NCBI GenBank assembly: GCA_019455285.1
Contig: JACFMS010000026.1
Coordinates: 1 to 38,418 of the forward strand
Length of the DNA: 38,418 nt
Source: Sphingomonadales bacterium
GTDB lineage: Bacteria; Pseudomonadota; Alphaproteobacteria; Sphingomonadales; Govanellaceae
Reading direction: 5' to 3'
In this document: positions 17,413 to 25,986 of the stretch, piece after piece
Layout: every line of letters starts with the position of its first letter
Position numbering within the stretch: position 1 is the stretch's first letter
Made by a program: the position numbers and the translations under genes
Notes under the pieces: model-generated
Told to the model about the DNA's origin: nothing
Seen by the model: the letters and a program-made list of their open reading frames with translations, nothing else
Database searches by the model: none

Positions 17413-19099
17413 GCCGCTCAGCGGCGGCCTTGGCGGACGGCGCGGCAATCCGCCGCTTGAGCCGGTGCGCCGGATCGACTGGGATCATTGCACCATCCTG
17501 CCGAGCGACGCGTTTCCCTCGCAGCCGCCCAAGCCGTCCAACGACGCCAAGGGGATGGCCGTCGAGAATTTCCTCAACTCCATCACCATTGATGATGCGC
17601 TGCCCATATATGTCGCCGCGCCCGATGGCCGGGTGCTGTTCGTCAATGCCGCTTATCGCGAGTTGGCGCAGACGTGCGAAACGCCGGTGGCCAGCGTGCA
17701 GGCTACTGCGCCCGGTCATGCGCCCGAAGCGTTGATGTCGGTGCTCAAGGATGTGGCGGCGCTCTGCGAAGGCTTGACCTTGCAGGAGAAGGTGCGGATC
17801 GGCGGGCGGGTGCGCCATTACCGCTCGCGCCATTTTCCCATTCTCGATCGCGCGGGTCGCATGGCGGCGATCGCCGGTACGTATATGGATTGCACCAAGG
17901 AAGTGGAGGGGCTGGAGCTCGCCCGCGCCGCGCAGCAGCGCTTCCAGGATTTCGCCCGCGCCAGTTCCGATTGGTATTGGGAGACCGACCGCGATGGCCG
18001 TCTGACGCTGCTCTCCGACCGCTTGACGGCGATCATCGGCATTCCGGCGGCGCGTTTCATCGGCCATCGCTTCGACGAGATCGGCGCCTTGGCGGCCGAT
18101 GCGCAGGGACGATTCCCAGCCCGAGACGGCATGATCACCAGCCGCGCGTTCCGCGATCAGCTCTATGCCATGAAATCGGCTGATGGCGAGGACATGCTGT
18201 TTCATTTAAGCGGCGTGCCGATCTTCGATCAGGCGAGCGGCGAGTTCATGGGGTTTCGCGGCGCCGGCATGGACGTCACCGCGCGCATGCAGGCGGAGCA
18301 GCAGACTTTGGAGATCCGCCGCAATCTGGAGAACACGCTGGAGGAATTGACCAACAAGAACATTCAGCTCGACCTTGCCTCGGGCGAGGCGGAACGAGCC
18401 TTGAAGATCAAAAGCGACTTTCTCGCCGCCATGAGCCATGAATTACGCACACCCTTGAACGCCATCATCGGCTTTGCCGAAGCGATGAAGCTTGAGGTGT
18501 TCGGCAAAATCGGCGACCAGTACAAAGGCTATAGCGACGACATCATGAATGCCGGCCGCCATCTTCTCGGCCTGATCAATGATATTTTGGATGTGGCGGT
18601 GATCGAGAGCGATAAAATCAAGCTTGATATCGAAGCGGCGCCGCTGCGCGATATCATTGATGCGGCGCTCAACCTCGTCATCATCCGTGCCAACAAGAAG
18701 GCGCTTGATACCTCTGCCGTTCGCGTTTCCGGAAAATGGCTGCTGGACGTGGATGTGCGCCGCGCCACCCAGGTGTTCGTCAATCTGTTCAGCAACGCCG
18801 TGAAATTTACGCCGGACAAGGGCAGGATCGGCGTTGAGGTCAAAGAAGTCGGCGATGGTTTTCTGGCGATCACAGTGTGGGATAGCGGCATCGGCATCCC
18901 TCCCAGCAAGCATGAGCTGGTGTTTGATAAATTCCAGCAATGCGCCGACAGCATCTATGCCCGGCGCGAGGAAGGAACCGGGCTCGGCCTGCATATCTCC
19001 CGCCATTTGGCCCGCTTGATGGGCGGCGACATTTCGTTGCAAAGCGAAGTCGGCGAGGGCAGCCGCTTTACCGTGACGCTGCCGCTGCATAAAGAGTGA
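17390..19099 (+). CDS. Soluble PAS-PAS sensor histidine kinase
   Basis: The protein has 569 residues and no transmembrane segment. PAS1 spans about 65-170 (LPIYVAAPDGRVLFVNAAYREL) and PAS2 about 182-300 (SSDWYWETDRDGRLTLLSDRL). A short coiled coil leads to HisKA (FLAAMSHELRTPLNAIIGFAE, phospho-His350) and HATPase_c (N-box NLFSNAVKF, G1 DSGIGIP, G2 EGTGLGLHISRHLA). There is no receiver or output domain, and no response regulator is adjacent, so it is an orphan kinase. The start at 17390 has AGGA 8 nt upstream and lies within the DUF2336 gene, which points to translational coupling and a shared job. The longer frame upstream is a shadow of that gene. Confidence 0.92.
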   Translation: MTSNMVGKPLSGGLGGRRGNPPLEPVRRIDWDHCTILPSDAFPSQPPKPSNDAKGMAVENFLNSITIDDALPIYVAAPDGRVLFVNAAYRELAQTCETPVASVQATAPGHAPEALMSVLKDVAALCEGLTLQEKVRIGGRVRHYRSRHFPILDRAGRMAAIAGTYMDCTKEVEGLELARAAQQRFQDFARASSDWYWETDRDGRLTLLSDRLTAIIGIPAARFIGHRFDEIGALAADAQGRFPARDGMITSRAFRDQLYAMKSADGEDMLFHLSGVPIFDQASGEFMGFRGAGMDVTARMQAEQQTLEIRRNLENTLEELTNKNIQLDLASGEAERALKIKSDFLAAMSHELRTPLNAIIGFAEAMKLEVFGKIGDQYKGYSDDIMNAGRHLLGLINDILDVAVIESDKIKLDIEAAPLRDIIDAALNLVIIRANKKALDTSAVRVSGKWLLDVDVRRATQVFVNLFSNAVKFTPDKGRIGVEVKEVGDGFLAITVWDSGIGIPPSKHELVFDKFQQCADSIYARREEGTGLGLHISRHLARLMGGDISLQSEVGEGSRFTVTLPLHKE

Positions 19100-19147
19100 T
19101 GATGGATTGGCACAAACTGCGTTAGGCAGAACCATTAGCACTAAGAT

Positions 19148-19219
19148 GTCATCCCCGCGAAAGCGGGGATCCAGCCTATTTTCGATAAGATACTGGATGC
19201 CCGCCTGCGCGGGCATGAC
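19148..19219. repeat. Dispersed palindromic repeat (GTCATCCCCGCGAAAGCGGGG type)
   Basis: Two hairpins, CCCCGC-GAAA-GCGGGG (19153-19168) and GCCCGC-CTGC-GCGGGC (19199-19214), sit inside a larger inverted repeat (GTCAT...ATGAC and ATCCAG...CTGGAT). This is a very common intergenic element in proteobacteria. It lies between the convergent kinase and nadK genes and could terminate transcription from both sides. Confidence 0.85.
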
Positions 19220-19250
19220 GGCTTATGACTTATTGTGCTCACGGCGCATC

Positions 19251-20021
19251 TCACTCCACGCTGAACTGCTCAGCAAGGATGCGTTCGCTTAGCGAATGGT
19301 CGGTGTCGAACATCAGCATCAGTTTGACGGTGCGGTCTTCCTTGATCAGCACCTCGCGCACGTCGCGTACTTCCACCATGTCGGCGACGGCGCTGACCGG
19401 CCGGCGGTCGCTTTGCAGGATCTCCAGCTTGACCGTCGACTTGTGCGGCAAGAGCGCGCCGCGCCAGCGCCGCGGCCGGAAGGCGCTGATGGGAGTGAGC
19501 GCCAACACGTCGGCGCCCAGAGGAATGATCGGACCATGCGCCGATAAGTTATAGGCGGTGCTGCCGGCGGGCGTGGCGACGATGACGCCATCGCAAATAA
19601 GTTCGTCCAGCCGCACCCGGCCATCGACTTGAATGCGAATGTGCGCGGTCAATCTGGTCTCGCGCAGGACATAAACATCATTGACGGCGAGAGCCTCCAC
19701 AATCTCGCCATTGGTGCGCGTCGCGGTCATGCGCAGGGGATGCAGCGTCAAGGTCTCGGCGCGGGCGATGCGCTCCAACAATCCTTGCTCGTCATAACGG
19801 TTCAAGAGAAACCCGATGGTGCCGCGGTTCATGCCGTAAATGGGAATTTCCCGGCGCATGAACTGATGCAAGGATTGCAGAACGAAGCCGTCGCCGCCCA
19901 GCGCGACGATAACATCGGCCTCCTCCGGCGATACGGTTTCATAGCGCTCGCAAAGCCGCTCGCGGGCGGCCGCCGCTTCCGGCGCATCGCTGGCGATGAT
20001 GGCGATTTTGGTCTGGCTCAT
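19251..20021 (-). CDS. nadK: NAD kinase
   Basis: This 256-residue enzyme phosphorylates NAD to NADP. It has the [13 protein letters not shown] nucleotide motif (Gly42-Gly-Asp-Gly), [10 protein letters not shown] and the [17 protein letters not shown] motif of the NAD-binding domain. The length is typical of short proteobacterial forms. It follows moaA with a 6-bp gap on the same strand, so the two are probably co-transcribed. Confidence 0.97.
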   Translation of the reverse strand: MSQTKIAIIASDAPEAAAARERLCERYETVSPEEADVIVALGGDGFVLQSLHQFMRREIPIYGMNRGTIGFLLNRYDEQGLLERIARAETLTLHPLRMTATRTNGEIVEALAVNDVYVLRETRLTAHIRIQVDGRVRLDELICDGVIVATPAGSTAYNLSAHGPIIPLGADVLALTPISAFRPRRWRGALLPHKSTVKLEILQSDRRPVSAVADMVEVRDVREVLIKEDRTVKLMLMFDTDHSLSERILAEQFSVE

Positions 20022-20027
20022 GAACGT

Positions 20028-21044
20028 CTAACCGCCGGTCACGCTCATGTGGCGCGCGACCGCCGGCTTGGCGCCTTGGCGATCGATGACGAAGTCGTGG
20101 CCCTTGGGCTTCAGCCACATGGCGCGGTCGATGGCTTGATGCAGCTCCGCATCGGTAGAGCTTGCCCGTAATGGCGCGCGCAGGTCGACGGCGTCTTCCT
20201 GGCCAAGGCACATATAAAGGGTGCCGGTGCAGGTCAGCCGCACCCGATTGCAGGATTCGCAAAAATTGTGGCTCAAGGGCGTGATGAAGCCCAGCCGCCG
20301 GCCGGTTTCTTTCACCGTCACATAACGCGCCGGTCCGCCGGTGCGGTAATCGGTGGGAGTCAAGGTCCACCGTTCGGCCAGGCGTTGACGCACCTCGCTT
20401 AAGGGCAGGTAGTGATCGGTGCGATCCTCGTCCACCTCGCCGAGGGGCATGGTTTCGATCAGGGTGAGGTCGAAGCCTTCCTCGCCGCACCAGGCGACCA
20501 AGCGGTCAAGTTCGTCGTCATTGACGTCCTTGAGCGCCACGGTGTTGATCTTGACGGCGAGCCCGGCGCGCTGCGCCGCCTTCAGCCCGGCCATCACTTG
20601 GCCCAAGTCGCCGCGCCGGGTAATGACACGGAATTTGGCCGGGTCCAGACTGTCGATGGAGACATTGATCCGACGCACGCCCAAGGCCGCCAGGTCGGCG
20701 GCGTAGCGCTCCAACTGGCTGCCGTTGGTGGTCAGAGTCAGTTCATCGAGACGGCTGCTGTCCAGATGCCGGGACAGGCGGCGAAACAGGGTCATGATGT
20801 CGCGCCGGACCAAAGGTTCGCCGCCGGTGATGCGCAGCTTGCGCACGCCGCGGGTGATGAAGGCGGAGGACAGGCGGTCCAGCTCTTCCAGGGTCAGGAT
20901 GTCCGCCTTGGGCAGGAAATGCATTTCCTCCGCCATGCAATAGACGCAGCGGAAATCGCAGCGGTCGGTCACCGATACCCGCAAGTAGGTGATGCGCCGG
21001 GAATAGCGGTCGATCAGCGGCGATGCGTCTGGGCGGATGTCCAT
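20028..21044 (-). CDS. moaA: GTP 3',8-cyclase (radical SAM), molybdenum cofactor synthesis
   Basis: The protein has 338 residues. The radical SAM cluster motif CDFRCVYC (Cys29, Cys33, Cys36) is at the N terminus and the second iron-sulfur site is near the C terminus ([18 protein letters not shown]). The protein ends in Gly-Gly (SVTGG), needed for activity in MoaA. It makes the first intermediate of molybdopterin synthesis from GTP together with MoaC, which is not in the window. It lies between DUF2336 paralogue 2 (55 bp upstream) and nadK, all on the minus strand. Confidence 0.97.
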   Translation of the reverse strand: MDIRPDASPLIDRYSRRITYLRVSVTDRCDFRCVYCMAEEMHFLPKADILTLEELDRLSSAFITRGVRKLRITGGEPLVRRDIMTLFRRLSRHLDSSRLDELTLTTNGSQLERYAADLAALGVRRINVSIDSLDPAKFRVITRRGDLGQVMAGLKAAQRAGLAVKINTVALKDVNDDELDRLVAWCGEEGFDLTLIETMPLGEVDEDRTDHYLPLSEVRQRLAERWTLTPTDYRTGGPARYVTVKETGRRLGFITPLSHNFCESCNRVRLTCTGTLYMCLGQEDAVDLRAPLRASSTDAELHQAIDRAMWLKPKGHDFVIDRQGAKPAVARHMSVTGG

Positions 21045-21099
21045 GCCTTACCTATAGCACGAACTGCCGTCAGGGGATCAAGCGGGGCTCGTAAAGAGG

Positions 21100-22209
21100 C
21101 TAGAAAATTGGCGCCTTGCTTTCGTCGGCGGCCCAGCGGTGGAGAGTGATTTCCGCTTGCCGCTGGTCCATTTTGCGAAAGATTTCAAAGGCGTGAGCGG
21201 TTTCAGCATCAGTCAGACTTGGCGCCTGGCGGCGGGCGATGCGGGTCAAGCGGTAGATGGTCAGGAACATGCTGCGGTCGATGCCGATGACCCGGCAAGC
21301 GACGGCGAGGCCGTCGGCGCCGCGGTTATAAAGGATCTTGCGGAAGACCTCGATATTGACCTTGGCCAGCTTGGCGAAGGACTCCTCGAAAAGCTCGGCT
21401 TGGCCCTGATTAAGGCTTTTGATCACATAGGCCGGGGTGAGTTGTCCGGCCTCGTAGAGCTTGTCCACCAGCCGCCGGACGGCCGGGCCGCTGATCTCTT
21501 CCCGCCGATCCTCGCTCGCCAGACCGTCGACGGCGGCGTTGAGGGCCTCGTCGATCTTGTCCGGCGAGATCATGTAGGTTTTCAGTATGATGTCCTTGAG
21601 CGCCGCCGATACCCAGCGATACATGCGCTTGGCCAACTCTGGCGGCAGATCGCGGCGGTTGACGAGAGGCTCGCGCAGCGCCGCCTCCTGTTCCGAGCGG
21701 CTGACCAGTTGAGCGTAGGAATCATGGGGGATGTTGGCGCTGGGGTTGGCGAGGAGCACGGTCAAGACCGGCATGGTGCCGGTTTGCACCAGGGCGGCGG
21801 ATACCTTGGACGACAGATTCTGTCGTGCGGCGATGCTTAGCTGGTGCTGGATCGTCTTATGGCGGACGATATTGATCAGGTCGGAGTCGCGCAGCAGCTT
21901 GCTGTAGAGGAGGACCGAACGGGCAACCTCGATCTGGTCGTTGGCCAGGAGCACGATAAGGTCCGCCGGGGCTTCGTCATCATAGGCGAGCCGTTCCGCC
22001 AGCTGGGTGCGGATCGACATTTCGACGCTCTTGGTCAGGCGGCGCAGGATGTCGCACATCAGCGTCCGCTCGACATCGGCGAAGTCCCGATGGTCGTTGA
22101 TTAAGAGGTCGACGATGCTGGAAAAAAGCTCATTGCGCCCCGCCGCGTCCCGCCGCTGCGCGAGGGCCACCAAATCCTGTACGTCCGGGCGGATTTCAGC
22201 GGTCTGCAT
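21100..22209 (-). CDS. DUF2336 domain-containing protein, second paralogue
   Basis: The protein has 369 residues, is soluble and is predicted to be all-helical. It shares with the protein at 16282-17412 the blocks LMCDILRRLTKSVEMSIR, ADLIVLLANDQIEVARSVL, LLRDSDLINIVRHKTIQHQL and NRRDLPPELAKRMYRWVSAAL, in the same order and spacing. Both are therefore DUF2336 members, but they are diverged (many substitutions outside the blocks), so this is not a recent duplication. Function is unknown. It is the first gene of a possible DUF2336-moaA-nadK transcript, is divergent from marR, and has a CtrA-like box about 70 bp upstream. Confidence 0.85.
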   Translation of the reverse strand: MQTAEIRPDVQDLVALAQRRDAAGRNELFSSIVDLLINDHRDFADVERTLMCDILRRLTKSVEMSIRTQLAERLAYDDEAPADLIVLLANDQIEVARSVLLYSKLLRDSDLINIVRHKTIQHQLSIAARQNLSSKVSAALVQTGTMPVLTVLLANPSANIPHDSYAQLVSRSEQEAALREPLVNRRDLPPELAKRMYRWVSAALKDIILKTYMISPDKIDEALNAAVDGLASEDRREEISGPAVRRLVDKLYEAGQLTPAYVIKSLNQGQAELFEESFAKLAKVNIEVFRKILYNRGADGLAVACRVIGIDRSMFLTIYRLTRIARRQAPSLTDAETAHAFEIFRKMDQRQAEITLHRWAADESKAPIF

Positions 22210-22277
22210 CTACTCTCCCAGTGCCATGAAACCCCAGCGCGCCGCTTTGTTTTGCCAAAACCTTAACGGTTCATTCG

Positions 22278-22292
22278 TAAAGATTTTCTTAA
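22278..22292. promoter_or_regulatory. CtrA-like box upstream of the second DUF2336 gene
   Basis: Read on the minus strand this is TTAA-GAAAATC-TTTA, 7 of 8 matches to TTAA-N7-TTAA, 69 bp before the DUF2336 start. It is the same degree of match as the box before the other DUF2336 gene. The evidence is statistical only and weak for a single site. Confidence 0.3.
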
Positions 22293-22314
22293 ATTCCACC
22301 GGACCGCAGGTAAC

Positions 22315-22343
22315 TTGACAGAAAATATAAGTAAGCTTATATT
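22315..22343 (+). promoter_or_regulatory. Sigma-70 promoter with overlapping operator for marR-emrAB
   Basis: TTGACA (22315-22320), a 17-bp spacer and TATATT (22338-22343) form a near-consensus promoter. An inverted repeat AATATAAG/CTTATATT with a 4-bp centre (22324-22343) covers the spacer and -10 box, where a MarR-type repressor dimer would block RNA polymerase. A second imperfect palindrome, CCTAGAATA...TTCTTAGG, follows at 22351-22371. Autorepression by the MarR protein is inferred from position. Confidence 0.75.
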
Positions 22344-22396
22344 ATCTATGCCTAGAATAAGTATTCTTAGGACTTCTTTACGCTAAGCAGGCCAGG

Positions 22397-22861
22397 ATGG
22401 CGGAAGACTTTGCAACCAATGTCGGCTTTTTGTTGACCGATTCGGCGCGCCTTCTGCGCAAACGTTTCGATCAGCGGGCGCGGGGCATCGGCGTCACCCG
22501 GCCGCAGTGGCGCGTGCTGTTCTCGGTGGCCCGCTTTCCGGGCATCAACCAGGCCCGTCTGGCCGAGATGCTGGAAGTTGAGCCGATCACCTTATGCCGG
22601 CTCATTGACCGCATGGAGCAGGCGGGTATGGTGCGGCGCGACGCCGATCCGGCGGACCGCCGGGCGCGGCAGTTATTCATCACCGAGGCGGGCAAGCCGT
22701 TATTGGACAAACTGAAGAACACGGCATGCAATCTTCACACCGAGATCATGGGTGATTTCAGCCGGGAGGAGCTGCAGTCACTGACCGGAATGTTGACGCG
22801 CATCAGAGATAAGCTGAGCGAGCAGGGGGGCGACATTGACGAGAGGCGGGTCAACGGCTGA
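22397..22861 (+). CDS. MarR-family transcriptional regulator
   Basis: This 154-residue winged-helix regulator has the MarR core. GVTRPQWRVLFSVARFPGINQARLAEML leads into the recognition helix region EPITLCRLIDRMEQAGMVRR, and the wing DPADRRARQLFITEAG follows. Such proteins are dimeric repressors released by small phenolic or drug-like ligands. Being first in a unit with EmrA- and EmrB-like genes, it is a likely equivalent of EmrR. It starts about 50 bp downstream of a strong promoter that carries inverted repeats. Confidence 0.92.
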   Translation: MAEDFATNVGFLLTDSARLLRKRFDQRARGIGVTRPQWRVLFSVARFPGINQARLAEMLEVEPITLCRLIDRMEQAGMVRRDADPADRRARQLFITEAGKPLLDKLKNTACNLHTEIMGDFSREELQSLTGMLTRIRDKLSEQGGDIDERRVNG

Positions 22862-22883
22862 CGCCGAATGAAAGTTACGAACG

Positions 22884-23990
22884 ATGAATATGCACCAACC
22901 CGCGCTCTTTAGACGGTTGCTGTGGTTGCGCCACTCACGGCGCATGAAGCATTTGATCCTGTTGTTTTTCGTGCCGGCGCTGATGCTGGGCGCGGGGATT
23001 TATTATTGGATCGAGGGCACGCGCTATGTCTCCACCGACAACGCCTATGTCAAACGCGACAAGGTATCGGTCAGCGCCGATATCGCCGGCCGCATCATTG
23101 AAGTGGCGGTGGATGAGAACCAAGTGGTGCGCCCGGGAGACTTGCTGTTTCGCCTCGATGATGCGCCGTTCCGGCTGGAACTGGAGAAGGCCGAGGCGGA
23201 ATTGGCGAACGCCCGGCTGACGGTGGAGCAGATGCGGGCGACCTACCGCGAACGCCTTGCCGATCTGGCCGCCGCAGAGCAGGAGGTCGACTATCAGCAG
23301 CGCGAATTCGTCCGCCAGGAAAAGCTGCGCGCCAGCGGCTTTGCCGCCCAGGCGGCCTATGACAAGGCGCGCTATGCCTTGACCGCTGCCGAGCAACGCC
23401 GCGCCACCGAGCGCCAGGCGGTGCAGAGTGCGCTTGCCGCGCTGGGCCATGATCCCGCAATTGAAACCGACCGCCATCCCCTGGTGATGGAAGCCATCGC
23501 CAAGCGCGATCGGGCGCGGCTCAATCTTGGCTACACGGAAGTACGCGCGCCGGTCGGCGGCATCGTCAGCCGCTCGGAGCGGCTGCAGCCCGGCCAATAC
23601 GCCATCATCGGCGCGCCGATGGTCAGCATCGTGCATAACCAGAGCGTGTGGGTCGAGGCGAACTTCAAGGAGACCGACATTACCAACATGGTGCCCGGCC
23701 AGATCGCCGACGTCACCTTCGACGCCTTCCCGGGACAATCCTATAAGGCGCGCATCGATGGCATCGGTGCGGCCACCGGCGCGGAATTTTCACTGCTGCC
23801 GCCGCAGAACGCCACCGGCAACTGGGTCAAGATCGTGCAGCGCGTGCCGGTGCGCCTGAAGTTGGTGGACCCAACCCTTGCCGCGCATCTACAAGCCGGC
23901 TTGAGCGCCGACGTGACTGTCGATACCGGGCGGTCATGGCCGTTCGGCGCGTCGGGTGAGGCGCTGGCATGGCGCACGCAACAACCATAA
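22884..23990 (+). CDS. EmrA/HlyD-type membrane fusion protein of a drug efflux pump
   Basis: The protein has 368 residues. One N-terminal transmembrane helix (about 20-42, LILLFFVPALMLGAGIYYWI) anchors it in the inner membrane. A biotinyl-lipoyl-like half motif (VSADIAGRIIEVAVDENQVVRPGD) follows, then a long helical hairpin (about 90-185) and the second lipoyl half (LGYTEVRAPVGGIVSR). The C-terminal beta domain has the EmrA-type pattern VWVEANFKETDI. It would link the MFS pump to an outer-membrane channel, which is not in the window. The gap to marR is 22 bp, and the 3' end overlaps the MFS gene by 22 bp. Confidence 0.93.
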   Translation: MNMHQPALFRRLLWLRHSRRMKHLILLFFVPALMLGAGIYYWIEGTRYVSTDNAYVKRDKVSVSADIAGRIIEVAVDENQVVRPGDLLFRLDDAPFRLELEKAEAELANARLTVEQMRATYRERLADLAAAEQEVDYQQREFVRQEKLRASGFAAQAAYDKARYALTAAEQRRATERQAVQSALAALGHDPAIETDRHPLVMEAIAKRDRARLNLGYTEVRAPVGGIVSRSERLQPGQYAIIGAPMVSIVHNQSVWVEANFKETDITNMVPGQIADVTFDAFPGQSYKARIDGIGAATGAEFSLLPPQNATGNWVKIVQRVPVRLKLVDPTLAAHLQAGLSADVTVDTGRSWPFGASGEALAWRTQQP

Positions 23991-25510
23991 CTTCATCGGA
24001 ACCGTCCGCGGAACCGAACCGGGCCATGATCGTGGCCTCGGTGATGCTGGCTGCGTTCATGCCGCTTCTTGACACCACCGTCGCCAACGTGGTGCTGCCG
24101 CAGATGCAGGGCTCCCTAAGCGCCACGCGGGAGACCATCAGTTGGGTGTTGACGTCCTACATCGTCGCTTCCGCCGTCATGATGCCAATGGTGGCCTGGG
24201 CAGCCGCCCGCGTTGGCCGCCGTCGGCTGTTTCTTGGCGCCATCGTCATCTTTACCATTGCCTCCATGCTATGCGGCCTTGCGGCGAACCTGGGGCAAAT
24301 GATCGTGTTTCGCCTGCTGCAGGGCGCCAGCGGCGCTATTCTGGTGCCGCTGTCGCAGGCGATCATACTTGACGCCTATCCTAGAGAGCGCCATGGCCAG
24401 ATGATGGCGATCTGGGGCGCCGGCATTATGATCGGCCCGATCCTGGGACCGACCTTGGGCGGCTGGCTTGCCGACGCCGCCGACTGGCGGTGGGTGTTCT
24501 ACATCAATCTGCCGGTGGGCATTCTGGCGTTTCTGAGCACCTCCACTTTTCTGGAAAAGGACAAGCCCAACCCGCGCCGTTTCGATCTGGCGGGCTTCAT
24601 CTATCTCGTTATCGGCATTGGCTCCTTGCAGTTGATGCTGGACCGCGGCGAATTGAAGGACTGGTTCCACTCTTATGAAATCCTGATCGAGGCGGCGGTC
24701 GCCGCCTCGGGCCTGTGGATGTTTGCCGTGCATGCCATGACGATGCGCACCTCGCTCATTGATTTGCGCATCTTTCTTGACCGCAATTACGCCATCGGTT
24801 CGGTGATGGCGTTGGTGCTCGGCCTCGTTCTGGTGGCGGTGGCGGCGCTGTTGCCGACCATGATGCAAACGTTGCTGAATTATCCAACGTTGACATCGGG
24901 CATTTTGATCGCGCCGCGCGGCGTCGGCACCATGCTGGCCATGATCATCGCCGGCCGCACGCTCCACCTCGTCGATGCCCGCTCATACGCTACCTTTGGC
25001 TTGCTGCTGATCAGTCTGTCGCTCTATCAGATGACCAAGTTTGATCTATACATGGATACTTGGCCGCTGATTTATTCCGGGTTTATTCAAGGTATCGGCA
25101 TGGGTCTTAGCTATGCCGCGCTGACCACCATCAGCTTCTCAACCCTGGCGCCTGAAATGCGCGCCGACGGCGCCGCAATTTCCAGCCTGATGAGAAATCT
25201 GGGCTCCAGCATCGGCGTTTCATTGCTGATCGCGCTTCTGTCGCGCAATACCCAGATCAATCACGCGGAAATCGCCGAGAGCATCAGCGCCGGCGTGTTG
25301 CAGAGCGATGCCGGGATGATTGAAAGAAATCTTGCCTTGGGCTTCAGCAGCGCGGCGGAACTTTTGAATGCGGAACTGACGCGCCAAGCGCTGATGATTT
25401 CTTATCTTAATAATTTCAAGCTGATGATGTTCATCACCCTGGCCGCCGCGCCATTGGCTTATTTGATGGACCGGCCGGCGATAGCCAAAGCGGAATTTGC
25501 TGCGGAATAA
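23969..25510 (+). CDS. EmrB/DHA2-family MFS drug transporter (14 TMS)
   Basis: The protein has 513 residues with about 14 hydrophobic helices. It has the DHA2 signature LDTTVANVVLPQMQGSL in helix 1, ISWVLTSYIVASAVMMP in helix 2, and the antiporter motif C GPILGPTLGGWL in helix 5. It is a proton-driven exporter of hydrophobic compounds working with the preceding EmrA-like protein. The substrate cannot be predicted. The start codon lies inside the emrA-like gene, giving a coupled marR-emrA-emrB unit. It ends 3 bp from the convergent flagellar-like gene. Confidence 0.95.
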   Translation: MAHATTITSSEPSAEPNRAMIVASVMLAAFMPLLDTTVANVVLPQMQGSLSATRETISWVLTSYIVASAVMMPMVAWAAARVGRRRLFLGAIVIFTIASMLCGLAANLGQMIVFRLLQGASGAILVPLSQAIILDAYPRERHGQMMAIWGAGIMIGPILGPTLGGWLADAADWRWVFYINLPVGILAFLSTSTFLEKDKPNPRRFDLAGFIYLVIGIGSLQLMLDRGELKDWFHSYEILIEAAVAASGLWMFAVHAMTMRTSLIDLRIFLDRNYAIGSVMALVLGLVLVAVAALLPTMMQTLLNYPTLTSGILIAPRGVGTMLAMIIAGRTLHLVDARSYATFGLLLISLSLYQMTKFDLYMDTWPLIYSGFIQGIGMGLSYAALTTISFSTLAPEMRADGAAISSLMRNLGSSIGVSLLIALLSRNTQINHAEIAESISAGVLQSDAGMIERNLALGFSSAAELLNAELTRQALMISYLNNFKLMMFITLAAAPLAYLMDRPAIAKAEFAAE

Positions 25511-25513
25511 CCC

Positions 25514-25861
25514 TCAGTGATCGGCGTCCACCAGCCGGCCGAGCATGTCGTCGGCGGTTTTAAGGACAGCGATATTGGCCTTATAGGCGTGTTCGGCGAG
25601 CATCAGATCAGCCAAGCCGTAGATCATCTGCGCATCGGGCGAGGGAGCGGCGTAGGCCGACAGCGATGGGGGAGGCGGCATGCCGCCGCTGTTTGTCAGG
25701 GAGTTGGCGTTGCCATAGGAGCGATTGCCGGCGGCCAGCGTCGCCGCCTCCAGTTCCTCGCCGGCCCGGACGCCGGCATTGGCGATCCGCTCGGCGGCGC
25801 GGGAGGCGCGGTCGGTGGCGGCATATAGCCCGGCCAGCGAACTGCTGATGATCGACAGCAT
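25514..25861 (-). CDS. Small flagellar basal-body rod-like protein
   Basis: The protein has 115 residues. The N terminus (SSSLAGLYAATDRASRAAERIANAG) resembles the start of rod and hook proteins (FlgB/FlgC/FlgE), where A-x-x-R...A-x-N-I-A-N-A is typical. The C terminus (DLMLAEHAYKANIAVLKTADDMLGRLVD) matches the C-terminal rod/hook helix (M-x-A-x-x-A-Y-x-A-N...T-A-D-E-M). Only about 45 residues, rich in Gly, Ser and Pro, lie between the two, so it is shorter than FlgC (about 135-140). No other flagellar gene is nearby. It could be an extra rod or adaptor subunit or a decayed copy; both terminal helices look intact. Confidence 0.72.
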   Translation of the reverse strand: MLSIISSSLAGLYAATDRASRAAERIANAGVRAGEELEAATLAAGNRSYGNANSLTNSGGMPPPPSLSAYAAPSPDAQMIYGLADLMLAEHAYKANIAVLKTADDMLGRLVDADH

Positions 25862-25904
25862 CGATAGCGATACCTTTCCAATCGTTAATATTGGCCCCCA
25901 AAGC

Positions 25905-25919
25905 TTATCAATTCGTTAA
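25905..25919. promoter_or_regulatory. CtrA-like box between the flagellar-like and EAL genes
   Basis: TTAT-CAATTCG-TTAA has 7 of 8 matches to TTAA-N7-TTAA. It lies 44 bp upstream of the flagellar-like start and 68 bp upstream of the divergent EAL gene, so it could act on either. CtrA controls motility genes in many Rhodospirillales, which makes the location reasonable. It remains a motif match only. Confidence 0.3.
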
Positions 25920-25986
25920 CGGTTCGAGGCGATGGACAGGAAGCGAAATCAGGCGCAAACTGTCTCCTTGAACTGGGGGTTAGAAG

